Source of the DNA: Muribaculaceae bacterium
GTDB lineage: Bacteria; Bacteroidota; Bacteroidia; Bacteroidales; Muribaculaceae
Length of the DNA: 26,724 nt
Direction: 5' to 3'
NCBI GenBank assembly: GCA_022511505.1
Contig: JAFLTK010000057.1
Coordinates: forward strand, 1 to 26,724
In this document: one piece after another, positions 1-6,462 of the stretch
Position numbering within the stretch: the first letter of the stretch is position 1
Layout of the letters: each line of letters begins with the position of its first letter
Program-made: the position numbers and the translations under genes
Notes under the pieces: generated by a model
What the model was told of the DNA's origin: nothing
What the model saw: the letters and a program-made list of their open reading frames with translations, nothing else
The model's database searches: none

Positions 1-30
1 GCGCGTTGCTTATATTGATTGGTAAAAGAT

Positions 31-137
31 TGGTAAATATAGCGCGAGCAGTCCCACCCCGGGGCCGCTCGCCGCTTTTTTATGCCTAATCGTGACGAGG
101 AGCTCCGGCTTCTCGACCTAACCGAACAAGGGAAGAC
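31..137 (+). repeat. Interspersed repeat, copy A
   Basis: This 107-bp stretch, from TGGTAAATATAGCGCGAG to AACAAGGGAAGAC, recurs in the same orientation at 1301-1406 with a few substitutions and a one-base deletion. It contains the 16-mer CGTGACGAGGAGCTCC (91-106), whose exact reverse complement lies at 230-245, so the repeat can form an inverted pair with its own downstream DNA. A short reading frame starting inside it (82-288) is disrupted in the other copy, so I do not treat it as a gene. The element lies outside genes on either side of the Abi gene. Its nature (REP-like, miniature mobile element or recombination site) is unknown. Confidence 0.8.
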
Positions 138-245
138 GATAGCCTCGTGCGACAACAGGTTTGATGAAAGTAAGCCATTATCTTTTCATCCTTTCAAAGC
201 CTTTTCCTCGCGTCATCAATCGAGGAGCAGGAGCTCCTCGTCACG
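91..245. repeat. 16-bp inverted repeat pair
   Basis: CGTGACGAGGAGCTCC at 91-106 and its perfect reverse complement at 230-245 enclose about 120 bp. The right arm also contains GAGGAGCAGGAGCTCCTC, which can fold on itself. Such GAGGAGCTCC-centred inverted pairs resemble bacterial REP elements in layout, but no associated transposase is visible here. Confidence 0.6.
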
Positions 246-312
246 GCATTGGCGACGCGAACGCGATTTAGTGTGCACCTGCCGATAGCCTTGTTTTGAG
301 ACACCATCCAGA

Positions 313-350
313 ACAGTTTCAGCATTTAGGATTGGCAAATATAGTGCGAA
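313..350 (+). repeat. Interspersed repeat, diverged partial copy C
   Basis: The stretch beginning ACAGTTTCAGCATTTAGG and running into GGCAAATATAGTGCGAA matches the left end of copy B (1281-1317), with several substitutions and small indels. It shows that the repeat unit extends upstream of the TGGTAAATATAGCGCGAG core and that remnants flank the Abi gene on its left side as well. Confidence 0.55.
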
Positions 351-420
351 TATGACCCGTGGTCCGGTGCTTTTGTGGCGACGATAGTCAAATCTCAGCA
401 AAATTTCTTAATTTTGCAGT

Positions 421-463
421 ATAAAACAAAACCCGATAGTTTGATTGCTCAGGGACTACCGGG
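421..463 (-). terminator. Rho-independent terminator on the minus strand
   Basis: Read on the minus strand, CCCGGTAGT (463-455) pairs with ACTATCGGG (440-432), nine base pairs including one G-U, and is followed by TTTTGTTTTAT (431-421). On the plus strand the same pairing has an A-C mismatch and no T-run, so the minus strand is the sensible orientation. No minus-strand gene reads into it, so it is either an orphan left by insertion of the Abi region or it ends a short antisense transcript. Confidence 0.55.
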
Positions 464-474
464 ATTCAACAATG

Positions 475-506
475 CAAAGATAATATCTTTACATTATAAA
501 AACAAA
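475..506 (-). promoter_or_regulatory. Palindrome with minus-strand promoter-like box
   Basis: AAAGATA-A-TATCTTT at 476-490 is a 15-base palindrome. On the minus strand it gives TATCTTTG (482-475), an exact match to the Bacteroides -7 consensus TAnnTTTG, with TTTG at 506-503 about 24 bases upstream. On the plus strand it gives the near-consensus TATCTTTA (484-491), about 44 bases before the Abi start codon, but without a good -33 element. It could be a promoter and operator for the Abi gene, a promoter for a short leftward RNA stopping at 421-463, or both. Confidence 0.35.
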
Positions 507-534
507 ATTTTTAGCAATTTCTGTTCCAAAAAGA

Positions 535-1245
535 ATGAAATATTCCGATTTTGAAGAAATTATATCTGCCGATAGAATGCAACGGTATCTACAGGCTTGT
601 AATGGAGATACCCGTAAAGCAATGACTCTTTACAGATATAATTTGAAAGTTTCGCAAGAAATGTTTACTATAGTCAGTTGTTTTGAAGTTGCATTGCGAA
701 ATCGGATAAATACCCATTTGACTAAATTATTTGGAATGGATTGGCTCCGTGATTCTGTTTTAGACAATGGAATTTTCAATATGCAAATTTTGCAAAAGAC
801 CAGAGATATAATATATTTTGCATATCGAAAACTCGACCGAACAAATTCATATTCCCATAGCAAATTAATTGCGGAAATGGAATTCGGGATATGGAAGTAT
901 ATGTTTTCGCCAATTCAATACCGTCAATCCGGCAGAAATCTACTGTCAATATTTCCGAACAAACCTCGTTCTTCGGCAGAGCATCAATATAATCAAACAT
1001 TCATATTTAATGAATTAGATAAAATCAATTCATTGCGTAACCGTATCGCACACCACGAACCTATTTGTTTCATAGTTCAAAAGGCTGTTATTGATACAAA
1101 CTATATCCGGGTCATCTATCAAAAAATTCTTACATTATTTCATTGGATGAATGTTGACTCTAAGAGTCTCTTATACGGACTTGACCACGTTTTAGATATG
1201 GCGGACAAGATTGATAAAATTTCTTCTAATAGAAAACATATTTAG
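535..1245 (+). CDS. Abi-family (abortive infection, HEPN-type) protein
   Basis: This encodes 236 residues that I recognise as a common Bacteroidetes member of the Abi family (Abi_2/COG4823-like). Visible landmarks are EVALRNRINTHL at residues 51-62 and the hallmark SLRNRIAHHEPI at 166-177. RNRIAH (168-173) fits the R-N/H-x3-H HEPN ribonuclease motif, so RNA cleavage is the likely activity. The protein is mostly helical by appearance, with no signal peptide or membrane segment, so it is probably cytoplasmic. Members of this family are linked to phage exclusion in which an RNase shuts down infected cells. That role is inferred here, and no antitoxin partner is adjacent. The gene is AT-rich (about 37% GC in the 60 bases at 541-600) beside GC-rich neighbours, and repeat copies flank it, which suggests lateral acquisition. 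The ATG at 535 follows an A-rich leader. Confidence 0.85.
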   Translation: MKYSDFEEIISADRMQRYLQACNGDTRKAMTLYRYNLKVSQEMFTIVSCFEVALRNRINTHLTKLFGMDWLRDSVLDNGIFNMQILQKTRDIIYFAYRKLDRTNSYSHSKLIAEMEFGIWKYMFSPIQYRQSGRNLLSIFPNKPRSSAEHQYNQTFIFNELDKINSLRNRIAHHEPICFIVQKAVIDTNYIRVIYQKILTLFHWMNVDSKSLLYGLDHVLDMADKIDKISSNRKHI

Positions 1246-1280
1246 ATTCACTTTAGATTAAACGAAATAGAACGGACCGG

Positions 1281-1406
1281 GACAGTTTTCACATTTAGGA
1301 TGGTAAATATAGCGCGAGCTGTCCTACCCCGGGGCCGCTCGCCGCTTTTATATGCCTAATCTGACGAGGAGCTCCGGCTTCTCGACCTAACCGAACAAGG
1401 GAAGAC
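1281..1406 (+). repeat. Interspersed repeat, copy B
   Basis: The core 1301-1406 matches copy A (31-137) at about 95% by eye. Its upstream part (1281-1317) matches the diverged copy C at 313-350. Together the copies bracket the Abi gene as direct repeats about 1.27 kb apart. No transposase or integrase lies between them. Confidence 0.8.
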
Positions 1407-1427
1407 AGAAGCACCGCCAACGATAGG

Positions 1428-1445
1428 GACGCGACATGTCGCGTC
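1428..1445. repeat. 18-bp perfect palindrome
   Basis: GACGCGACATGTCGCGTC is its own reverse complement. It sits 22 bp past repeat copy B in DNA with no gene. It could be a protein-binding site or part of a REP-like element that includes the GGACGCACGG palindromes at 1481 and 1811. Confidence 0.75.
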
Positions 1446-1480
1446 AGCGTAGACAGTTGATAAACTGCTTGTTAAAACGT

Positions 1481-1501
1481 GGACGCACGGGCCGTGTGTC
1501 C
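1481..1501. repeat. GGACGCACGG-type palindrome, copy 1
   Basis: GGACGCACGG-G-CCGTGTGTCC is a 10-bp inverted repeat with a one-base spacer and one mismatch, followed by CTAC. A perfect version followed by the same CTAC lies at 1811-1831, so this is a dispersed intergenic palindrome. Confidence 0.75.
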
Positions 1502-1634
1502 CTACAAATCGTGTGCCCAAACCACCCCGTTAAATCGTGAACCCGGTTAGCTAAATTACCCCGGTAGATATTAAAAATAAGTTAAAAAATGGGGGTTGAA
1601 TTGAAAAAAGTGTCTATAAATCAAAAATTGTTTT

Positions 1635-1642
1635 TATTTTTG
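1635..1642 (+). promoter_or_regulatory. Possible -7 promoter box of the receptor operon
   Basis: TATTTTTG fits the Bacteroides -7 consensus TAnnTTTG. No convincing TTTG lies about 26 bases upstream, so this is only a candidate. It would start transcription near 1649, upstream of the long hairpin. Confidence 0.3.
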
Positions 1643-1700
1643 GGGTTAAATTCTGCTTTCTATGTCGTTTTCGGTCTGTAAAAGACGTCGGCGGCATAGG

Positions 1701-1742
1701 CTTTTAACTTAACTTGAATTCGTTCAGGTTGAAGTTTAAAAG
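1701..1742 (+). promoter_or_regulatory. Long hairpin with UUCG loop in the operon leader
   Basis: The arms 1701-1718 and 1723-1742 pair over 18 base pairs, interrupted only by single-base bulges at 1731 and 1737 and one G-U pair, around a TTCG loop (1719-1722). No T-run follows directly, so it is not a standard terminator. It lies about 140 bases upstream of the receptor start codon. It may stabilise the mRNA, act as a regulatory leader element, or serve as an operator in DNA form. Confidence 0.6.
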
Positions 1743-1810
1743 TTTATAGTTCAGGAGTTTAAGACCGTTTAAGGTAGAATTTCGATTATCAAACGATAGT
1801 TTTAATGCGC

Positions 1811-1831
1811 GGACGCACGGGCCGTGCGTCC
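1811..1831. repeat. GGACGCACGG-type palindrome, copy 2
   Basis: GGACGCACGG-G-CCGTGCGTCC is a perfect 10-bp inverted repeat with a one-base spacer, followed by CTAC as in copy 1 (1481-1501). It lies 49 bp before the receptor start codon, so it would form a stable hairpin in the leader mRNA. Confidence 0.75.
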
Positions 1832-1880
1832 CTACCGAACCACAGTGAAACTTAAAAAAATAATAATAAAACCTTAATTT

Positions 1881-4628
1881 ATGAGACTAAAACTGTTTCT
1901 GTTTATTCTGCTTGCGGTCGCGTTGCCGACTCTTGCACAAAAGGCAGGGGTGGTTGGCAAAGTAGTTGATGCCACTACCGGAAGCCCGATTGCGGGCGCA
2001 ACTGTCATTTTGGACGACAGAGGTATCGAAGCCACTACCGACCCCGCGGGCTCGTTCAGCCTGACGGCCGAGCCGGGCACCGACATGCTGATAGTGCTCG
2101 CCTACGGCTACAACGATGCTACCATGACAATCGAAATTCCCGCCTCGGGCCTCTATGAAGCGGGCACCATCAAGTTACAGGACTCGTCGATGGCGTCTAA
2201 CTTCCAAGAGGATATGCAGGAAATCTACTATGACGAGAGCCTGCTTGACGAGGAGGAGGGCAACGCCCAAAGCATAGGCGCGTTGACGGGTGCCAACGAT
2301 GACATCTACTACAAGGCCACCTCCTACGATTTCAGCGCCATGCGTTTCCGCTATCGCGGCTATGACAGCGAGTATCAGAACACATATATTAATGGTATCG
2401 ATTTCAACGACCTTGCCCGCGGCCGTTTCAACTATTCGACGCTGGGCGGTATGAGCCGCGCGTTCCGCGACAAGACGACAGCCATCGGTATCAGCGCCGC
2501 CAACTTTGCCATCGGCGGCATCGGCGGTGTGACCGATATCAACACCCTTGCATCGTCCTACGCCAAGGGTTTCAACGGTAGCGTCGCCTATACCAACTCC
2601 AACTACATGCTCCGCGCAATGGCTACCTACTCGACCGGCCTGACCGCCAACGGCTGGGCGTTCACCGTCTCGGCTGTGGGCCGCTATGCCAACGAGGGTG
2701 TCATCGAGGGTACATTCTACAACTCTGGCGGTCTGTTCATGTCACTCCAGAAGATTTTCAACGAGAAGCACTCGCTGAACCTGACCGTCTTTGGCGCACC
2801 GACCCAGCGCGCAACTGCCTCGCCGACCTATCTCGAGGCATACGAACTTGCCGGCACCAATCTCTACAACCCCAACTGGGGCTACCAGGACGGCAAAAAG
2901 CGCTCGGCACGCATCGCCGAATCGTTTGACCCCACTGCCGTTATCAACTGGGTGTTCAAAAACGGACTGAAAACGACCGTCAACACCGGTCTGGCACTCC
3001 GCAGCGTCAACTACTCGTCGAGCGCTCTGAACTGGTACAACACCCCCGACCCGCGCCCCGACTACTACCGCTATCTTCCCTCCTATTACAAGGATGACCA
3101 AGAGGCTTTTGACCTCTACACCGACCTGTGGCACACCGTCGGTTTCCGCCAGTTGAACTGGGACCGCATGTACACCACCAACCGTCTCAACAGCACCAAC
3201 GGCCCCGAGACCGGCGCCAACGACCACGGTTCAAGTTACATTCTCGAGAACCGCCACTCCAACCAGTTTAACGCCATCTTCAGTTCGACCATCAACCACC
3301 GCCTCAACAACAATATGACCTTGCAGGGCGGCGTGACGGCCAACTATACCCGCGCCCACTACTTCAAGACCATCCGCGACCTGCTGGGCGGCGACTACTG
3401 GCTCGACGTTGACCAGTATTCAGAGCGCGATTACCCCGACAATCCCCAGATGATGCAAAACAACCTCCTCGACCCCAACCGTCGCGTCGAGAAAGGTGAC
3501 ATCTTTGGTTACAACTACTATATCAACGCCCTTCAGGTCAGCGCGTGGTTGCAGAACATCATCACCCTGCCGCGCTGGGACATCAACTATGGCGTCAAGA
3601 TGGGCTACACCCAGTTCTACCGCGACGGCAAGATGCAAAACGGCCGCGCCCCCGAAAACTCCTACGGTAAAGGCGAGACCCACCGCTTTGACACCGGAGC
3701 CCTCAAAGCCGGCGCCACCTACAAAATCAACGGCCGCAACTTCATCCAAATCCACGGCGAGTATGAAACCCGCGCCCCGCTCTTTGAGTATGCCTACATC
3801 TCGCCGCGCATCAAGGATACCGCCATCGACGACCTCCAGCCCGAGCGCATCCTGACCGGCGACATCTCCTATGTGTGGAACTATCGTCGTTTCCGCGGTT
3901 CGGTTTCGGGTTTCTGGACCGAGTTCTATGACCAGACCGAGCGCACCTCGTTCTATGACGACCAGTATCAGACCTTTATGAACTATGTCCTCAAGGGTGT
4001 TCACAAGACCTTCAAGGGCATCGAGATTGGTATGGCCTACAAGATTACCCCGTCGCTGACCCTCTCGGCTGCCGGTACTTTTGCCCGCTACCAGTATAAA
4101 AACCGCCCCATCGGCGTCCGCTCCTACGAGAACGGCATGATGCCTGATACCGCACAGGTTGTTTATCTGAAAAACTTCTTCGTCGGCGGTACTCCCCAGG
4201 TTGCCGGTACTATCGGCCTCGACTGGGTTGCTCCCGGCATGTGGTTCCTCGGCATCAGCGGAACCTTCATGGGTCAGAGTTACGTCAACCTGTCGCCCAT
4301 TCGCCACGAGGCGCTTCCCAAACTCTGGGAGAAGTATCCCGACGTTGCCGAGCTTGAGGCCAAGATGGACGAACTCGCCCACCAGGACAAACTCAACGAC
4401 GCTTTCACCCTCAACGTCTCTATCGGTAAACTCATCTACATTAACCGAACGGTTTCCCTCAACCTGAACCTCAACATCGACAATGTCCTCAACAACCGTA
4501 ATATAATGACCTACGGCTATCAGCAGGGTCGATTTGACTATACCAACTATGACATTGGCAAATACCCCAACAAGTACTCCTACTCTCAGGGTATCAAGAT
4601 ATTCTTCAACGTTGGTGTCAGATTCTAA
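1881..4628 (+). CDS. TonB-dependent outer-membrane receptor
   Basis: The 915-residue product has a signal peptide (residues 1-20, ending TLAQ), a carboxypeptidase-regulatory-like beta-sandwich domain (about 22-100, with GKVVDATTGSPIAGATV and DPAGSFSL), and an acidic stretch (108-127). A plug domain (about 128-225, with MRFRYRGYDSEYQNTYING) and a beta-barrel rich in Tyr, Asn and aromatic residues complete it, and the barrel ends in VGVRF, the usual C-terminal phenylalanine. It should bind and import a ligand across the outer membrane using TonB energy. The cargo cannot be read from the sequence. No SusD-type lipoprotein is adjacent, so this is not a standard Sus pair. The partners are instead the two DUF5689 lipoproteins that follow at 30- and 31-bp gaps. 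The ATG at 1881 has an A-rich leader and starts a good signal peptide. Confidence 0.88.
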   Translation: MRLKLFLFILLAVALPTLAQKAGVVGKVVDATTGSPIAGATVILDDRGIEATTDPAGSFSLTAEPGTDMLIVLAYGYNDATMTIEIPASGLYEAGTIKLQDSSMASNFQEDMQEIYYDESLLDEEEGNAQSIGALTGANDDIYYKATSYDFSAMRFRYRGYDSEYQNTYINGIDFNDLARGRFNYSTLGGMSRAFRDKTTAIGISAANFAIGGIGGVTDINTLASSYAKGFNGSVAYTNSNYMLRAMATYSTGLTANGWAFTVSAVGRYANEGVIEGTFYNSGGLFMSLQKIFNEKHSLNLTVFGAPTQRATASPTYLEAYELAGTNLYNPNWGYQDGKKRSARIAESFDPTAVINWVFKNGLKTTVNTGLALRSVNYSSSALNWYNTPDPRPDYYRYLPSYYKDDQEAFDLYTDLWHTVGFRQLNWDRMYTTNRLNSTNGPETGANDHGSSYILENRHSNQFNAIFSSTINHRLNNNMTLQGGVTANYTRAHYFKTIRDLLGGDYWLDVDQYSERDYPDNPQMMQNNLLDPNRRVEKGDIFGYNYYINALQVSAWLQNIITLPRWDINYGVKMGYTQFYRDGKMQNGRAPENSYGKGETHRFDTGALKAGATYKINGRNFIQIHGEYETRAPLFEYAYISPRIKDTAIDDLQPERILTGDISYVWNYRRFRGSVSGFWTEFYDQTERTSFYDDQYQTFMNYVLKGVHKTFKGIEIGMAYKITPSLTLSAAGTFARYQYKNRPIGVRSYENGMMPDTAQVVYLKNFFVGGTPQVAGTIGLDWVAPGMWFLGISGTFMGQSYVNLSPIRHEALPKLWEKYPDVAELEAKMDELAHQDKLNDAFTLNVSIGKLIYINRTVSLNLNLNIDNVLNNRNIMTYGYQQGRFDYTNYDIGKYPNKYSYSQGIKIFFNVGVRF

Positions 4629-4658
4629 TAATTTCATAACTCTGTAAACAATAATAGA

Positions 4659-6431
4659 ATGAAACTATATAAGACACTGCTTGCCGCCATTGCAATAGCA
4701 TCAACGGCAGTTATGACCGGCTGTGACGAGGACTTTGACCGTCCGCCCGTCATTGTCCCCGAGGCCACCATCGAGGCCAATACCACCATCCTTGAACTGA
4801 AAGAACGCTACTGGCAAGACCCAGCCAAGGACTATATGACTGTCATCGGCTTGACCGACGAGGGCGAGGATATCGTCATCAGCGGTATCATCATCTCGAG
4901 CGACGTTGCCGGCAACGTCTATCAGCGCGTGATGATTCAGGACGAGACCTCGGCAATCACTATCCGCGTCTACAACTCAGACCTCAGCACAAGTTACCAC
5001 TATGGTCAGGAACTGAGAATGAACGTCAGCGGCCTGCTCATCGGCACCTATCGCGGTTTGCAGATGATAGGCGTCGAGTATAACGGCGGCGTCGGCGGCA
5101 TGGACCTCAGCGAGATGACCGCTCGCGCCCAGGTCAACGGCCTCCCCAACGAGGCGCTCGTTCAGCCCTACGCCACCACCATCCCCGCGCTCCAAGGTTA
5201 CAAGAACGACCAAAAAGATATGTGCCAATGGCAGACACGCCTCGTCACTCTCGAGAACGTGTCGTTTGTTGGCGGCGGCAAGGACCGTTTCGGTGACCCC
5301 AAGGCAGCCAACTATACCACTACCCAGATTCAAGACGCCGACGGCAACAAAATCGACGTCTCGACCAGCAACAAGTGTACCTTTGCCGGCATGACCCTCC
5401 CCGAGGGTACCGGTACAGTCACCGCCATCCTCAGTTACTTTGGCAGCAACTGGCAGTTGGTGTTCAACGACCCGATGACCGAGTGTGTCGGCTTTGAATT
5501 TGTCGAAGCACCCGAGGAACAGCCCGGCGGCGGCACCACTCCCGGCGAGATAACCGGTGCCGGCACCAAAGAGGACCCGTTCACGGTCAATGACCTGCTG
5601 TATGGCGCCGGCTCCGGCACCGTAAGTTATGTGACCGGCTACATCGTCGGCTGGGTCGACGGCGCGAGCATCAGCGAGGGCGCCAAGTTTACCCTCCCGG
5701 CAACCAATCAGAGCAACATCCTGATTGCCGCCACTCAGGGTGAAACCAATTATGAAAAATGTGTCCCCGTTCAACTCGTTTTTGACACTCAGATTCGCAA
5801 CGCCGTCAACCTCGTCGCCAACCCCGACAACTTCGGCAAGCAGCTGACACTCGCCGGCTCTATCGAGAAATACTTCGGCGTGACCGGTATCAAGTCGCCG
5901 ACCGACGACTTTATCCTCGACGGCGAGGGCTCTACACCTCCGCCATCCGACCCCTCGACCCCGGCAGGCAACGCCATCTATAGCGCTCTCGGCGAGAACG
6001 ACGCCACGACCGACTGGACGCTGAATGTCGGCACTACCGAGGCCGTCTGGTCATGGACCGAGTACAGCGGCAAGCACTACCTCAACGCCAGCGCCTACGG
6101 CATGAACATCAACGTCGAGACCTACGCCGTTTCGCCCGTCATCTCGCTCGAGGGTAAGACCACGGCCAAACTGACGTTTGACCACGCCGCCAAGTTCCAG
6201 ACCAACCTGCGCAAGGCTTGCACCATCGTCGTGCGCGAGCAAGGCCAAACCGCCTGGACCAAACTGACCGTCCCCACCTGGCCCGAAGCCGGCTCATGGA
6301 CATTTGTCAACTGTGGTTCAATCGACCTGAGCGCTTTCGCCGGCAAGAAAATTGAGATTGGTTTCTTGTATGTCGCCACTCCCAGCGAGGCCGACACATG
6401 GGAAATCCGCAATCTGAAGATTACCGAATAA
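4659..6431 (+). CDS. DUF5689 surface lipoprotein with DUF6359-like and anchor-J-like domains
   Basis: The 590-residue lipoprotein has a signal peptide ending at lipobox MTGC (Cys22), followed by DEDFD. Acidic residues just after the cysteine are the known Bacteroidetes surface-export signal, so the protein is probably on the cell surface. Residues about 30-280 form a DUF5689-like region in which the pattern VISGIIISSD...VMIQDETSAITIRVY...GQELRMNVSG resembles an OB-fold. Residues about 300-422 form one DUF6359-like module (GYIVGWVDGASI, SIEKYFG, GIKSPTDDF). A proline-rich linker leads to a C-terminal domain (about 438-590) resembling choice-of-anchor J/cleaved-adhesin jelly rolls. It lies second in the receptor operon and is probably a ligand-capturing accessory of the receptor. 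The ligand is unknown, and the OB-fold reading is my inference from the strand pattern. Confidence 0.82.
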   Translation: MKLYKTLLAAIAIASTAVMTGCDEDFDRPPVIVPEATIEANTTILELKERYWQDPAKDYMTVIGLTDEGEDIVISGIIISSDVAGNVYQRVMIQDETSAITIRVYNSDLSTSYHYGQELRMNVSGLLIGTYRGLQMIGVEYNGGVGGMDLSEMTARAQVNGLPNEALVQPYATTIPALQGYKNDQKDMCQWQTRLVTLENVSFVGGGKDRFGDPKAANYTTTQIQDADGNKIDVSTSNKCTFAGMTLPEGTGTVTAILSYFGSNWQLVFNDPMTECVGFEFVEAPEEQPGGGTTPGEITGAGTKEDPFTVNDLLYGAGSGTVSYVTGYIVGWVDGASISEGAKFTLPATNQSNILIAATQGETNYEKCVPVQLVFDTQIRNAVNLVANPDNFGKQLTLAGSIEKYFGVTGIKSPTDDFILDGEGSTPPPSDPSTPAGNAIYSALGENDATTDWTLNVGTTEAVWSWTEYSGKHYLNASAYGMNINVETYAVSPVISLEGKTTAKLTFDHAAKFQTNLRKACTIVVREQGQTAWTKLTVPTWPEAGSWTFVNCGSIDLSAFAGKKIEIGFLYVATPSEADTWEIRNLKITE

Positions 6432-6462
6432 CAAGAAATCACCTCTATCAGAATATTAGAAT

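Larger units (their letters stand above)
1502..1880 (+). other. Gene-free leader region of the receptor operon
   Basis: No plausible gene is present in this stretch. It turns AT-rich after about 1550 and holds a possible promoter box (1635-1642), a long hairpin (1701-1742), a palindrome (1811-1831) and an A-rich run (1851-1880) directly before the receptor start codon. If transcription starts near 1649, the operon has a structured 5' leader of about 230 bases. Confidence 0.6.

Noticed and set aside
82..288. 68-codon plus-strand frame starting in repeat copy A
   Set aside because: It starts inside an interspersed repeat and is frameshifted in the other copy. The low-complexity Ser/Arg end is not protein-like.
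216..401. 61-codon minus-strand frame in the left intergenic region
   Set aside because: Its end encodes the RDEEL string only because the DNA there is the inverted GAGGAGCTCC arm. No start signal or family match.
3420..4637. 405-codon open frame on the minus strand inside the receptor gene
   Set aside because: It is the mirror of a GC-biased real gene with a clear receptor product on the plus strand. Its translation is Val/Gly/Asp-rich with no recognisable domain.
4977..5774. Long minus-strand frame across the first DUF5689 lipoprotein gene
   Set aside because: It is a codon-bias shadow. The plus-strand frame has a lipobox, domain repeats and operon spacing; the minus frame has no family resemblance.
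1881..6431. SusC/SusD polysaccharide-utilisation pair
   Set aside because: The gene after the receptor has no SusD helical (TPR-like) fold features but beta-rich DUF5689, DUF6359-like and jelly-roll-like domains. No glycoside hydrolase is nearby.
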